Both the position numbers and the translations under genes were made by a program. A model generated the notes under the pieces. It saw only the letters and a list, made by a program, of their open reading frames with translations, searched no databases and had not been told where the DNA came from. Below are positions 25,190 through 33,496 of a DNA stretch of 38,333 nucleotides, one piece after another; the stretch's first letter is position 1, and every line of letters starts with the position of its first letter. Source of the stretch: Flavobacteriales bacterium (GTDB lineage Bacteria > Bacteroidota > Bacteroidia > Flavobacteriales_D > Crocinitomicaceae); contig CANCQX010000011.1 of assembly GCA_947380375.1 (NCBI GenBank), positions 1 to 38,333 of the forward strand. Reading direction: 5' to 3'.

Positions 25190-26884
25190 CTATTTAATTT
25201 TTTCAAAAAAGTCGTCTAAAATTTTATGATTGATTTCTTTTGGAGTAAATATTTCCATCAATTTCGGTCGTCCATTTTCTTCGTAGGTAAAAAATGATTC
25301 CATCTGAGTTTCTATTTCATCTATTGAATTGGCATTGAAATATTCCAAATTAAAAGCTTTACAAATATATTCAGCAGAAAAAGTTTGGTCTGCAACGAAA
25401 TAATTATCTAATTGATTTGTGGAACCTGGACCAGGAATAATATGAAAAATTCCACCTCCTCCATTATTAATCATAAAGACTCTTAAGTTAGGAGTTAAAT
25501 ACTTATTCCACAACGCATTACTATCGTAAAAAAATGAAATATCACCTGTAATTAGTGTATTCCAATCAGCTTTATTAACAGCTGCTGCACCACATGCGGT
25601 ACTTGTACTTCCATCTATCCCGCTTGTTCCTCTATTGCTCCAATAATTTATACTTTCAATTGGATCGAATAATTGGCAATAACGTACTACTGAGCTATTT
25701 GCCATATGTAAATGAGACATTTCAGGAATATAATCCAAAATTGTTTCAAATACTTTCAAATCAGAATACGGAATTGTTTCAAAAAATTCAGCTAATTTAT
25801 CTTGTACAATAAAATCTTTTTGTTTCCATTGAGAACCAAAACTCGATATATTTCGTTCAGTCGAAAATGAATTTATTATTGAGGTAAATGCCAAAGGTGA
25901 ACATTCAAATGTATGTGTCAATGATTGGTAAGTATCCATATATGGAAAATCAAATCCTACTTTCCAATGATAATTCGCTTTGAATTTTCGTAAATAACTT
26001 TTAATTCTTTTTGAAACAACTGCTCCACCGATTGTAATTAATAAATCGGGGGAAAATGCTTCTAATTCTTCTTCAGATATTGAGTTTAAAGTTCTATCTA
26101 TTGTATGAATAAAACTTCTATGTACTTGATTGGAAGTATTTTCAACTAAAACTGCAACAGAAGTGTCATCTGCTAATAATTTTAATTGCTCTAAAAGTGG
26201 TTTATCTAAAGGCAATTGACCACAAATAATCATTTTTTTTGGAGAACTTTTCCAAATTTCTTTCAATTCTTGTTCTTGAGTTGAATTTAATTGAAAAAAT
26301 GGCGTAATGGTTTTTATACTTTTAACTTTTGAAGGAATTATTTCCTCAGTTCCATAAAGCGGTTCATTGAAAGACATATTGATATGAATCGGGCCTTTCC
26401 AATTTCCATTTCCTATGTTAAATGCTGTTGAAATTTCTCTTTCCAATTGCCAAACTTCATCAGATGTTCTACATTGTTCAGAAAGTGTTGTTGAATACCT
26501 TATATGATTTTTAAAAACATCATGTTGCACAATTGTCTGACCGTCTCCTTGATCAATCCATTCTTCGGGCCTATCTGCCGTAATTATAACAAGAGGTAAT
26601 GTTTGATAATATGCTTCTGCAACAGCTGGATAATAATTTAAAACAGCTGATCCTGAAGTACAAATAATTCCAACTGGTTCATTTAATTGTTGCGCCATTC
26701 CCATTGCATAAAAAGCAGCGCTTCTTTCATCATGAATAACAATACAATTGATATCTGGGTGTTCATCAAAAGCAATTATAAAGGGTGCATTTCTAGATCC
26801 TGGAGAAAATACTACGTTTTTCATACCGTGAGCTAAACATTGCTCTACTAGTAATTGCACTCCTTTTTTATTACTTGAAATCAT
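25190..26884 (-). CDS. menD: SEPHCHC synthase (MenD)
   Basis: The 564-residue thiamine-diphosphate enzyme joins 2-oxoglutarate-derived succinic semialdehyde to isochorismate in menaquinone synthesis. The N-terminal pyrimidine-binding part has FSPGSRNAPF and the catalytic glutamate region HDERSAAFYAMGMAQ. The C-terminal pyrophosphate-binding part has NRGTSGIDGSTSTA, GDISFFYDSNALW and NNGGGGIFHIIPG. Length is typical. The ATG follows a perfect TAnnTTTG box by only four bases. Menaquinone is the respiratory quinone of Bacteroidota. It lies after the isochorismate synthase gene on the same strand with a 199-base gap that holds an inverted repeat. Confidence 0.95.
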   Translation of the reverse strand: MISSNKKGVQLLVEQCLAHGMKNVVFSPGSRNAPFIIAFDEHPDINCIVIHDERSAAFYAMGMAQQLNEPVGIICTSGSAVLNYYPAVAEAYYQTLPLVIITADRPEEWIDQGDGQTIVQHDVFKNHIRYSTTLSEQCRTSDEVWQLEREISTAFNIGNGNWKGPIHINMSFNEPLYGTEEIIPSKVKSIKTITPFFQLNSTQEQELKEIWKSSPKKMIICGQLPLDKPLLEQLKLLADDTSVAVLVENTSNQVHRSFIHTIDRTLNSISEEELEAFSPDLLITIGGAVVSKRIKSYLRKFKANYHWKVGFDFPYMDTYQSLTHTFECSPLAFTSIINSFSTERNISSFGSQWKQKDFIVQDKLAEFFETIPYSDLKVFETILDYIPEMSHLHMANSSVVRYCQLFDPIESINYWSNRGTSGIDGSTSTACGAAAVNKADWNTLITGDISFFYDSNALWNKYLTPNLRVFMINNGGGGIFHIIPGPGSTNQLDNYFVADQTFSAEYICKAFNLEYFNANSIDEIETQMESFFTYEENGRPKLMEIFTPKEINHKILDDFFEKIK

Positions 26885-26888
26885 GTAG

Positions 26889-26896
26889 CAAAAGTA
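26889..26896 (-). promoter_or_regulatory. menD -7 promoter element, adjacent to the start codon
   Basis: TACTTTTG on the minus strand matches TAnnTTTG exactly and ends four bases before the menD ATG (26884). A -33 TTTG is not clear; the expected spot falls in the edge of the CACAG-type inverted repeat. Confidence 0.5.
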
Positions 26897-26910
26897 AGTA
26901 TAATTCTTTT

Positions 26911-27083
26911 TTTAACCACAGTGGAATCGGAGTTTTTCACAGAGTCGCACCGAGTTTTTATCATAGAATTCTCGATGTATTTTTAAGTAGTTTAACTATT
27001 TTTTTATAATATTCTCCAAACACTACGAAATAATGAACTCTGCGATACTCTGAGCCTAACTCTGTGAACTCTCTGTGGTTAAA
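26911..27083. repeat. CACAG-type intergenic inverted repeat between menD and menF
   Basis: TTTAACCACAG (26911-26921) is repeated in inverse as CTGTGGTTAAA (27073-27083), a perfect 11-bp match ending against the menF stop. Inside, CACAGAGTCGCA-like and CTCTGCGATACTCTG / CTCTGTGAACTCT segments are partly complementary. The motif set (CACAG, CGCAGAG) differs from the other intergenic elements but the layout is the same. Confidence 0.75.
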
Positions 27084-28049
27084 TTATAGATTCTCGATTA
27101 TATTCAATAAAGTTCTACTCTTATTTTCTGTTTCTTCCCATTCTAAAGCTGGTATAGAATCTTTAGTAAAACCTCCTCCTAGGTATAAATAGGCTGCTCC
27201 TTTTTGAATTTGACAACAACGAAGATTAACATAAAGATTTGTCTTAGAGTGAGTTAACAAACCAATCATTCCTGTATAGAATTCTCTATCGTGGGGCTCT
27301 CTATAATTGATAATTTCAATAGCTTCTTTTTGGGGTAAACCAGAAACAGCTGGTGTAGGATGAATACTTTTTGCTACCTCGATAACCTTTAAAGGTTCAA
27401 TATCGAAACTAATATCTGTTTTTAAATGAATAACTGGACCAGCTTCAACATCATAAGGCCCATTAATTTCTAACCCTTTAATCCCTAAAGAGACCAATTT
27501 ATCTTGAATAAAACCAGTTACATATGCTTGTTCCAAAATTTCCTTTTCTCCCCATTCTTTATCTTTATCTTGTATCGATTTCGTTCCTGCTAATGACATC
27601 GTGAAACCAGAATTTGAAAAGGTATGAATTAAAATTTCTGGTGTTGCACCAATCCAAGTCCCAATTGCTTCACCTGAAACCAAATAAACAAATGCTTTTG
27701 GATAAGTTTCGCATAATAAATCAAATAAATTAGTTATCTTTTTTTCGTTAAAATTTACTTTCTTAACCCTTGAAAGAACTGCTTTTTTAATCTTTTTATC
27801 TTCAAATAAATTAATGAAATTTTGTGCATCTTTTAAGTAGTTTTCCTTTGAGATAATATAAGGTTCAGATGTAAAAAATGTTTCTTTTCCTTCAGTATTT
27901 GTAGAAGGAACAAATTCGATTAATCTGTCTTTTAAAAATGTTGTCATAAAAAAACCATTCGCCTCTTTCATCAATTTTATTTCCCGAAAGTAACCGCTTT
28001 TCTGAATTTTTTCAGAACCTGGAATTCTATATTTTAAAATATCAGACAT
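27084..28049 (-). CDS. menF: Isochorismate synthase (MenF-like)
   Basis: The 321-residue chorismate-binding enzyme converts chorismate to isochorismate for menaquinone. Visible family elements are KKAVLSR (catalytic lysine region), GATPEILI, LAGTKSIQDKDKEW, VIHLKTDIS, IHPTPAVSGLPQKEA and a C-terminal GGGFTKDSIPALEWEETENK. It is about 100 residues shorter than E. coli MenF (431), because most of the N-terminal non-catalytic part is reduced. It overlaps the thioesterase gene by one base. EntC-type synthases for siderophores look similar, but the neighbourhood of menD and the hot-dog gene points to menaquinone. Confidence 0.9.
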   Translation of the reverse strand: MSDILKYRIPGSEKIQKSGYFREIKLMKEANGFFMTTFLKDRLIEFVPSTNTEGKETFFTSEPYIISKENYLKDAQNFINLFEDKKIKKAVLSRVKKVNFNEKKITNLFDLLCETYPKAFVYLVSGEAIGTWIGATPEILIHTFSNSGFTMSLAGTKSIQDKDKEWGEKEILEQAYVTGFIQDKLVSLGIKGLEINGPYDVEAGPVIHLKTDISFDIEPLKVIEVAKSIHPTPAVSGLPQKEAIEIINYREPHDREFYTGMIGLLTHSKTNLYVNLRCCQIQKGAAYLYLGGGFTKDSIPALEWEETENKSRTLLNIIENL

Positions 28050-28471
28050 TAACTTTTAGAAACAATCATCACTGTTAATCGACCTGTACAAACTAATTTA
28101 TCAGTTGCCATATCATAAATATCAACTTGCCATAAATGTGTTCGTTTTCCGGCATGAACGATTTTACCAATTGCCTTTACCATTCCACTTTTAACAGATC
28201 CAATATGATTTGCATTTATTTCAATTCCTACAGGCGCTTCTTTTGATAAATCAATTAGTAAAGTTGATCCCATTGAACCTACACTTTCAATTAACGCAGC
28301 ACTTGCACCACCATGTAGCAATCCCATAGGTTGATGGGTGCTTGGTCCAACAGGCATTGTTGAAACGATGTAATCTTCTCCAATTTCAACGCATTCAATA
28401 CCTAAAACTTCCATTAATGTATTCTTATTGAATGCATTAACTTGAGAAATATCTACTTTTTTTAATTTCAT
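28049..28471 (-). CDS. menI: Hot-dog thioesterase, probably DHNA-CoA hydrolase (MenI)
   Basis: The 140-residue hot-dog protein carries the PaaI/YbgC-type motif QPMGLLHGGASAALIES with the catalytic Glu in the long helix, plus VKAIGKIVHAGKRTHLWQV. In other bacteria, proteins of this group hydrolyse 1,4-dihydroxy-2-naphthoyl-CoA in menaquinone synthesis. The one-base overlap with the isochorismate synthase gene and the presence of menD downstream support this assignment over a phenylacetate role, as no paa genes are present. The enzyme's exact substrate is still inferred. It opens the men gene run. Confidence 0.8.
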   Translation of the reverse strand: MKLKKVDISQVNAFNKNTLMEVLGIECVEIGEDYIVSTMPVGPSTHQPMGLLHGGASAALIESVGSMGSTLLIDLSKEAPVGIEINANHIGSVKSGMVKAIGKIVHAGKRTHLWQVDIYDMATDKLVCTGRLTVMIVSKS

Positions 28472-28530
28472 TTTTAGAGCTAATTAATTCATTTTCAAAC
28501 CTTATAATAACTTAAAAAGATTTTTTTAAA

Positions 28531-28565
28531 ATAAAAAAACTGATAAGCAAATATAGCTAATCAGT
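28531..28565 (-). terminator. Terminator closing the PqqD-to-TPR operon
   Basis: On the minus strand, ACTGATTAGC and GCTTATCAGT form a 10-bp stem with one mismatch around TATATTT, followed by a run of seven T. It lies about 30 bases after the stop of the last TPR gene and before menI. Confidence 0.85.
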
Positions 28566-28594
28566 CTTAAAGTTTAATAAAACAGTTTTTAAAA

Positions 28595-29221
28595 CTAGGA
28601 TTTCTTATTACAAAGTGCTAATCCTTCAATTGCTGAAGCATCTAATTGATACATAAGAAGAACTCTATTGAAAAGGACTTTTGCTTCTTCTTTTTTACCT
28701 AAATAATAATTTGTCCAAGCACTCATTGTAATTGCATCGTAATCTAAAGGAAAAAGTGTCAAAGTAACATCAAAATATTTAATTGCTTCAACATAATTTT
28801 TTCTGTAAAAATAAATCATACCAAGTCTGTAATTTACTAATGAATTTTTAGGATCAAAACGAATAATTAGTTTATAATTATTTTCTAATTCTACCCACTT
28901 TTCTTGAGCAACTAAAGGGTTGCATAATCCCCATAAAGGTTCTGTTGCGGTAGGCATTAATGCAATTGCTTTTTTGTAATAAACTACAGAGTTAACATAG
29001 TCTTTGCTTAAATAACTTAACCAACCAATACGTAAATTAACCAAGTAAGATTTATCTGAATATATTGATTGTATTACTTGTAAAGCATTCTTGTAATCTC
29101 CTTTATCCTCTGCCATAAAACTCTTAGCAAAGGCTTCTTGCATAACTTTGGAATCCTGCGCATTTCCATTTATTGAAAACAAAACACATGCAAAAAATAA
29201 AATTCTATTAAATGATTTCAT
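28595..29221 (-). CDS. Secreted TPR protein, paralogue 1
   Basis: The 208-residue protein has a signal peptide (1-21, ending INGNAQ) and four or five tetratricopeptide repeats, such as DYKNALQVIQSIYSD, VVYYKKAIALMP, NYRLGMIYFYRKNYVEAIKYFDVTLTLFP and GKKEEAKVLFNRVLLMY. It is clearly paralogous to the next gene upstream, with about half or more of the residues shared and the highest agreement in the C-terminal half (MSAWTNYYLGK, DASAIEGL). TPRs mediate protein-protein contact; a periplasmic scaffold is likely. It is the last gene of the PqqD/ATP-grasp operon, just before the terminator. Confidence 0.78.
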   Translation of the reverse strand: MKSFNRILFFACVLFSINGNAQDSKVMQEAFAKSFMAEDKGDYKNALQVIQSIYSDKSYLVNLRIGWLSYLSKDYVNSVVYYKKAIALMPTATEPLWGLCNPLVAQEKWVELENNYKLIIRFDPKNSLVNYRLGMIYFYRKNYVEAIKYFDVTLTLFPLDYDAITMSAWTNYYLGKKEEAKVLFNRVLLMYQLDASAIEGLALCNKKS

Positions 29222-29258
29222 AATTTCTATTTTTAAATATTGATTAAAAGTACTAAAC

Positions 29259-29876
29259 TTATTTAATTAATGATAAACCTTCTATAGCAGAAGCATCTCC
29301 TTGATACAATAATAAAACCCTATTAAACAAAACTTTAGCTTCATTTGTTTTACCTAAAAAATAATTTGTCCAAGCGCTCATTAAAAGATTATTATAATCC
29401 AATGGATACAAATTTAAGGCAACATCAAAGTATTTTTTTGCAACCGTATAATTTTTTCGATAATAGTAAATAACTCCTAATTTATAGTGTGCTGTTGCAT
29501 TTTTAGGCTCTAATTTTAAGATATCTAAATATGTTTTCTCTACATCTCCCCATTTCTCAAGTGCAATTTGTGGTGATAATATTGCCCATAAAACTTCCGC
29601 AGAAGCAGGCATTAAATCTATAGCTTTCTTGTAATAATTTATAGCGGATGTGTAATTTTTATCTAAATAACATAACCAACCTAAACGTGTATTGATAGAA
29701 TATGCTTTGTCAGAATAAACATCTTTTAAAACTTGTATAGCTTGATCATATTGATATTTAGCCTCGTATGCATAACTTTTTGCAAATGCAGTTTGTAATA
29801 CCTTACTATCTTGTGAAAATGAGTTTATTGAAACAATTACACAAAGTACTACTAATATTTTTCTTAAAAATTCCAT
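29259..29876 (-). CDS. Secreted TPR protein, paralogue 2
   Basis: The 205-residue protein has a signal peptide (1-21, ending SINSFSQ) and TPR units including YDQAIQVLKDVYSD, INYYKKAIDLMP, YKLGVIYYYRKNYTVAKKYFDVALNLYP and GKTNEAKVLFNRVLLLYQ. It is a tandem duplicate of the following gene. Its start lies 13 bases inside the outer-membrane barrel gene. Both copies keep the QDSKVxQxAFAKS start after the signal peptide and the DASAIEGL end, which suggests that the whole unit is under selection. Its partner may be the TPR part of the barrel protein. Confidence 0.78.
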   Translation of the reverse strand: MEFLRKILVVLCVIVSINSFSQDSKVLQTAFAKSYAYEAKYQYDQAIQVLKDVYSDKAYSINTRLGWLCYLDKNYTSAINYYKKAIDLMPASAEVLWAILSPQIALEKWGDVEKTYLDILKLEPKNATAHYKLGVIYYYRKNYTVAKKYFDVALNLYPLDYNNLLMSAWTNYFLGKTNEAKVLFNRVLLLYQGDASAIEGLSLIK

Positions 29877-31243
29877 TTTAAAGTTGTTGTAATGTTATTA
29901 TTTATATAATTATATTTAGTTATAACTGGAGTATAAAAAACAGTTGGAATAGTTCCTGATTTACTATAACGCGTATAATTTCCTTCTCTAATTTGATTTC
30001 CATAACTAAAAATTACCTCTAGTTTTTTTATAGTAAAATGTAAATCTACTCCAAAATTTTGTAAAACTACATCTGGAGTGTTATATGAGGTAAAACCTAA
30101 ACTCGACATATAATTCATGTGATTTCCTTTCGAATATTTTGCTTCAAACCATAGATTTTTTGAAATTACATACCCAATTTTTTGGCAAAATACATTTTGA
30201 GCAACCTTATTATTGTCGATATAGGCAAATGAAGTATTTCCAAATAATTTAATATTACCTAAAGGAAAGTAAGATATTGAAACCTCTCCTTGGTATTGAT
30301 TCGTTCCATATAAATTGCTATACGTTCCTGTAAGTTGGGGGAAAATATATTTCATTCTTTTTCCTATTGATAACGAACCTAGATAATTTGAATAATTCAC
30401 AGCTATTGAACTATCTATATAAATTAATTTAGTATTTGGGTTTGACACACCTATTGTTGACCAAAAATTAGTAGTGTTTGTTTGAAAAAAAGCTCCTCCT
30501 AATCCTATCAATAATCCATTATTAAATTGATAAGCTAAACCTGTATTATATTGGTATTGTAAATTATTGTATTTTTTTTCAGATTTTAGAGTTCGATCGG
30601 TTGAAAAATTAATTAGATCTTTATAAGTTGCTTCATATTTAGTGAAAACGTTAGTCTGATAACCTGCAACTTTATTATAAAAGTGTAATCTATTTCCAAA
30701 AGTATTTTCTACTACTAATCCTCCTCCATTTGTAACACCACTAGAAATGCTATTTCCTGAAACATAAGAAGGCCCTATTAGTGATCTATCTTGACCTGCT
30801 TTTAAATTTGAATTAATATAAGTACCTCCAGATAAAATAATGCTATCTAATTTCTTTTTAGTATAGCCCACTTTCTTTTGAAATTCTAGCGATAATGAAC
30901 TTGCTAATGCATTCGAATTTTCAGTTCTACCTGTAAATAAATAAGAATAATACAAGTATTCCTGAACTATTTCATTTGCAGGATTCATTGCGAAGGCTGC
31001 TTCAAAATGTTTTAATGAATATTCATAGTTTTTCTCGTTATAAGCTACAATTCCAAGTCTCATTCTTAAATCATAGAAATCGATTCCTTCTTTTAATGCT
31101 TTTCTACCTGTTTCTTTTAAAGCTTTGAAATCGTTTTTCAAATATTCCGAGTAAGATAAACTATCGATGCTAGAATAGGAAACTGTTTCTTGAGAAAATG
31201 TAACATTCGAAATAATCAATATAAATACAATTAAATAACGCAT
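29864..31243 (-). CDS. TPR protein with C-terminal outer-membrane beta-barrel
   Basis: The 459-residue protein has a signal peptide (1-17), about 110 residues of TPR-like helices (RKALKEGIDFYDLRMRLGIVAYNEKNYEYSLKHFEAAFAMNP), then a barrel-like domain (about 135-459). The barrel part has alternating aromatic strands (GLLIGLGGAFFQ, GEVSISYFPLG, LWFEAKYSKG) and the final residues TTTLKWNF; a C-terminal phenylalanine is the usual outer-membrane insertion signal. It overlaps the UT-M23 gene by 13 bases and the next TPR gene by 13 bases. A pore or anchor linking periplasmic TPR proteins to the surface is a reasonable inference. Confidence 0.78.
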   Translation of the reverse strand: MRYLIVFILIISNVTFSQETVSYSSIDSLSYSEYLKNDFKALKETGRKALKEGIDFYDLRMRLGIVAYNEKNYEYSLKHFEAAFAMNPANEIVQEYLYYSYLFTGRTENSNALASSLSLEFQKKVGYTKKKLDSIILSGGTYINSNLKAGQDRSLIGPSYVSGNSISSGVTNGGGLVVENTFGNRLHFYNKVAGYQTNVFTKYEATYKDLINFSTDRTLKSEKKYNNLQYQYNTGLAYQFNNGLLIGLGGAFFQTNTTNFWSTIGVSNPNTKLIYIDSSIAVNYSNYLGSLSIGKRMKYIFPQLTGTYSNLYGTNQYQGEVSISYFPLGNIKLFGNTSFAYIDNNKVAQNVFCQKIGYVISKNLWFEAKYSKGNHMNYMSSLGFTSYNTPDVVLQNFGVDLHFTIKKLEVIFSYGNQIREGNYTRYSKSGTIPTVFYTPVITKYNYINNNITTTLKWNF

Positions 31244-33396
31244 ACATAAGATTTTATAATTCCATTTTGTGTAAAACTGAATTGGTGAATATTATTTTCT
31301 TTTATTTCTATTTCAAAACTTACTTTTCTAAAGTTGAAGTTCAAAAATTTGGCCTCTACACTAGATGTTATAGTTGTTGAAGTAGGTTGATGGACATTAT
31401 CTATTTTTGTCGATTGAGATATATATGATGCCTTCGTAAAAAGATAAAAAGGAGCTACAAAATCCTGAAACCATTGAAATAATGGGCTATTAAAATAATT
31501 CAAAGAAACAGAATCAGTTACCTCTACATTTTCATAACAACCTAATAAAACACGATAAGAAGCTAAAAAGAAATAAAATAAGAGAGAATTTCTACTGCCT
31601 TCAAAATCGTAGAAATAAAACATCGTTCCATCATTTACAAAATAGGCTACCGACTTTGATTTTGAACAATACAGATAACTTCTATTCAACTCATCTGTAT
31701 GTACTTCCCAAGTTACCTCATCATTTGTGTCGCTACTTTTAAATGTAATTTTTCTTTCTGGAATAAAAGCGAAACTTTCTGTCAACAAACTATGAACCTC
31801 AACATTACTGATTAATGTTTCTTCTTTAGGGACTTCAGAAATCTTCAATGTGCGCTTATTCTTTTCTTTTTCTATAAAATATGCAATTGGATAGGCTACT
31901 GTTTTAGAACCTATAATTGGTGATAATTGCAATTGAAAATGAATATGCGGTTCTGGCGATCTTCCCGAATTACCACAAGTTGCTAAAACGGTTCCTTTCA
32001 TAACGTAATCACCTACGACCACTTTAAATGAGTCTTTTTTAATATGACTAATTTGAGTGAATAAGCCGTTTTGATGATTTAATATGATTGTATTTCCCCA
32101 ATTTTCAACTATATTAACTCCAGATATTTCATTTTCTTCAACTGTATTTATAATATCGTAAACAAATCCGTCTAAAGGAGCAACAATTGGTTTGTTATAA
32201 CAGAAAAAATCTTCTTTTCCCGAACCAGTTCCTTGAAAAGTAGTAGTTGTTTCATCTACAATTACAAAGTCTAATGCTTTCCCCCATTCTCCCAAATGTG
32301 TTATTTTTCCATCATAACCTTGACTAACAAACCAATCTCCCCAAAAAGGTAAATAAACCTTTGCTAAATGTGCATTTTTAAAACGATTTAAAGAAGTTTT
32401 GTATTTATAAATTGTTTTCTCTGCGGAGTAATATTGAATAGTAACTAAATGTAAAAATTTATGAAACCATCTTTGCTGTAAAAACAATAAAAACAAGGAT
32501 ATTATAACGCTAAATGAAAGTGTAAATGACTTTAGCTGAAATACATTCATAGTTTTGTTCAAGAAAATCATTAACATCATTAAGATTGGAGTCAAACAAA
32601 AAACCGCCAAGTAGCTGTAAAAGTTTGGTATTAAATAAAAACACCCAATCCCAATTGCCATAAAGATGAAATTCGAACCTACTAAATTTAAATTCAAATC
32701 ATTTACATCAGCTCCAAAAGCGTTATAAAATAAATACGCTGAAAGAAAACCTACTAAACTCAAGGTAAAAGCAATTCGAGAGAAATACAAAATAGCACCT
32801 GCAACTAAAATTCCAGCTAAAACACTTGTTTGAAAAAAGGTTCCTGCTAATGTTTTAAAATAAATCAATGCAAATTTAGGAATCGAAATTGCATCAAATA
32901 AATGTACAAATTGATAAAACGAAGAGCTTTCTACTTTTGCTAAATGATTCAGTACAAAAGCATGATCCTCATTTAAATAGATATTTGTAAAACTTCCTGC
33001 CGACATCGAAATAATACAGTAAGTCGTAATGAAAGGAAATGCTAAAAAAGGAATTTTATGCCTGCTAAAAATGCCGTGTAGCCATACTGAAATTATAAGT
33101 AACATTATAATCGCAACAACAAATAATAAGATAAAAGCTGTAGTTATTTCGTATTGAAAACCAAGAAATAAACCCAATAATAATGCGTTAAATCCATAAA
33201 GTCCCTCCCCTATCAAATGTCTATTTATTCCTGTTAAATAAGCAATTGAATTAATTAAAACTACCGATAACAATCCTGACAATCCTAAATGTGGGGTAAA
33301 GAATGTAATTAGCAGAATAACCAATGCCAATACTTTATCCACTGAATAAAAAATCTGACTGTAACTATTCAATATGGTATTAACCCAAAATTTCAT
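31231..33396 (-). CDS. Urea transporter / M23 (LytM) fusion protein
   Basis: The 721-residue protein starts with about ten membrane segments (20-315) that carry urea-channel signatures: GEGLYGFNALLLGLFLGF (61-80) and FLAFPFITTY (117-126), close to the UT family LPxxTxPF element. Residues about 360-495 form an M23 fold: KPIVAPLDGFV, WGNTIILNHQNG, VVVGDYVMKGTVLATCGNSG and the metal HxH at H484/H486. The usual first metal motif HxxxD is G372-K-A-L-D376, so one ligand is changed, with H367 as a possible substitute. A C-terminal region of about 220 residues is unrecognised. It may couple urea or amide flow to wall remodelling or act as a non-catalytic LytM. Confidence 0.82.
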   Translation of the reverse strand: MKFWVNTILNSYSQIFYSVDKVLALVILLITFFTPHLGLSGLLSVVLINSIAYLTGINRHLIGEGLYGFNALLLGLFLGFQYEITTAFILLFVVAIIMLLIISVWLHGIFSRHKIPFLAFPFITTYCIISMSAGSFTNIYLNEDHAFVLNHLAKVESSSFYQFVHLFDAISIPKFALIYFKTLAGTFFQTSVLAGILVAGAILYFSRIAFTLSLVGFLSAYLFYNAFGADVNDLNLNLVGSNFIFMAIGIGCFYLIPNFYSYLAVFCLTPILMMLMIFLNKTMNVFQLKSFTLSFSVIISLFLLFLQQRWFHKFLHLVTIQYYSAEKTIYKYKTSLNRFKNAHLAKVYLPFWGDWFVSQGYDGKITHLGEWGKALDFVIVDETTTTFQGTGSGKEDFFCYNKPIVAPLDGFVYDIINTVEENEISGVNIVENWGNTIILNHQNGLFTQISHIKKDSFKVVVGDYVMKGTVLATCGNSGRSPEPHIHFQLQLSPIIGSKTVAYPIAYFIEKEKNKRTLKISEVPKEETLISNVEVHSLLTESFAFIPERKITFKSSDTNDEVTWEVHTDELNRSYLYCSKSKSVAYFVNDGTMFYFYDFEGSRNSLLFYFFLASYRVLLGCYENVEVTDSVSLNYFNSPLFQWFQDFVAPFYLFTKASYISQSTKIDNVHQPTSTTITSSVEAKFLNFNFRKVSFEIEIKENNIHQFSFTQNGIIKSYVCVI

Positions 33397-33410
33397 TTTA
33401 GCTTTTAACT

Positions 33411-33490
33411 TTTAGTAATTAGCGATAAAGTTATTAGTTTTTAGCAATTAGTCATTAGCAAAAAACTAACAACTAATTACCATAAACTAA
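33411..33490. repeat. Intergenic imperfect inverted repeat (TTAGTAATTAG type)
   Basis: GTTATTAGTTTTTAGC (33430-33445) and GCAAAAAACTAACAAC (33458-33473) are inverted copies at 14 of 16 positions, around a 12-base loop. TTAGTAATTAGC-like outer arms at 33411-33429 and 33475-33490 extend the symmetry. It fills the 100-base gap between the decarboxylase and UT-M23 genes. Confidence 0.75.
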
Positions 33491-33496
33491 TTTCTA

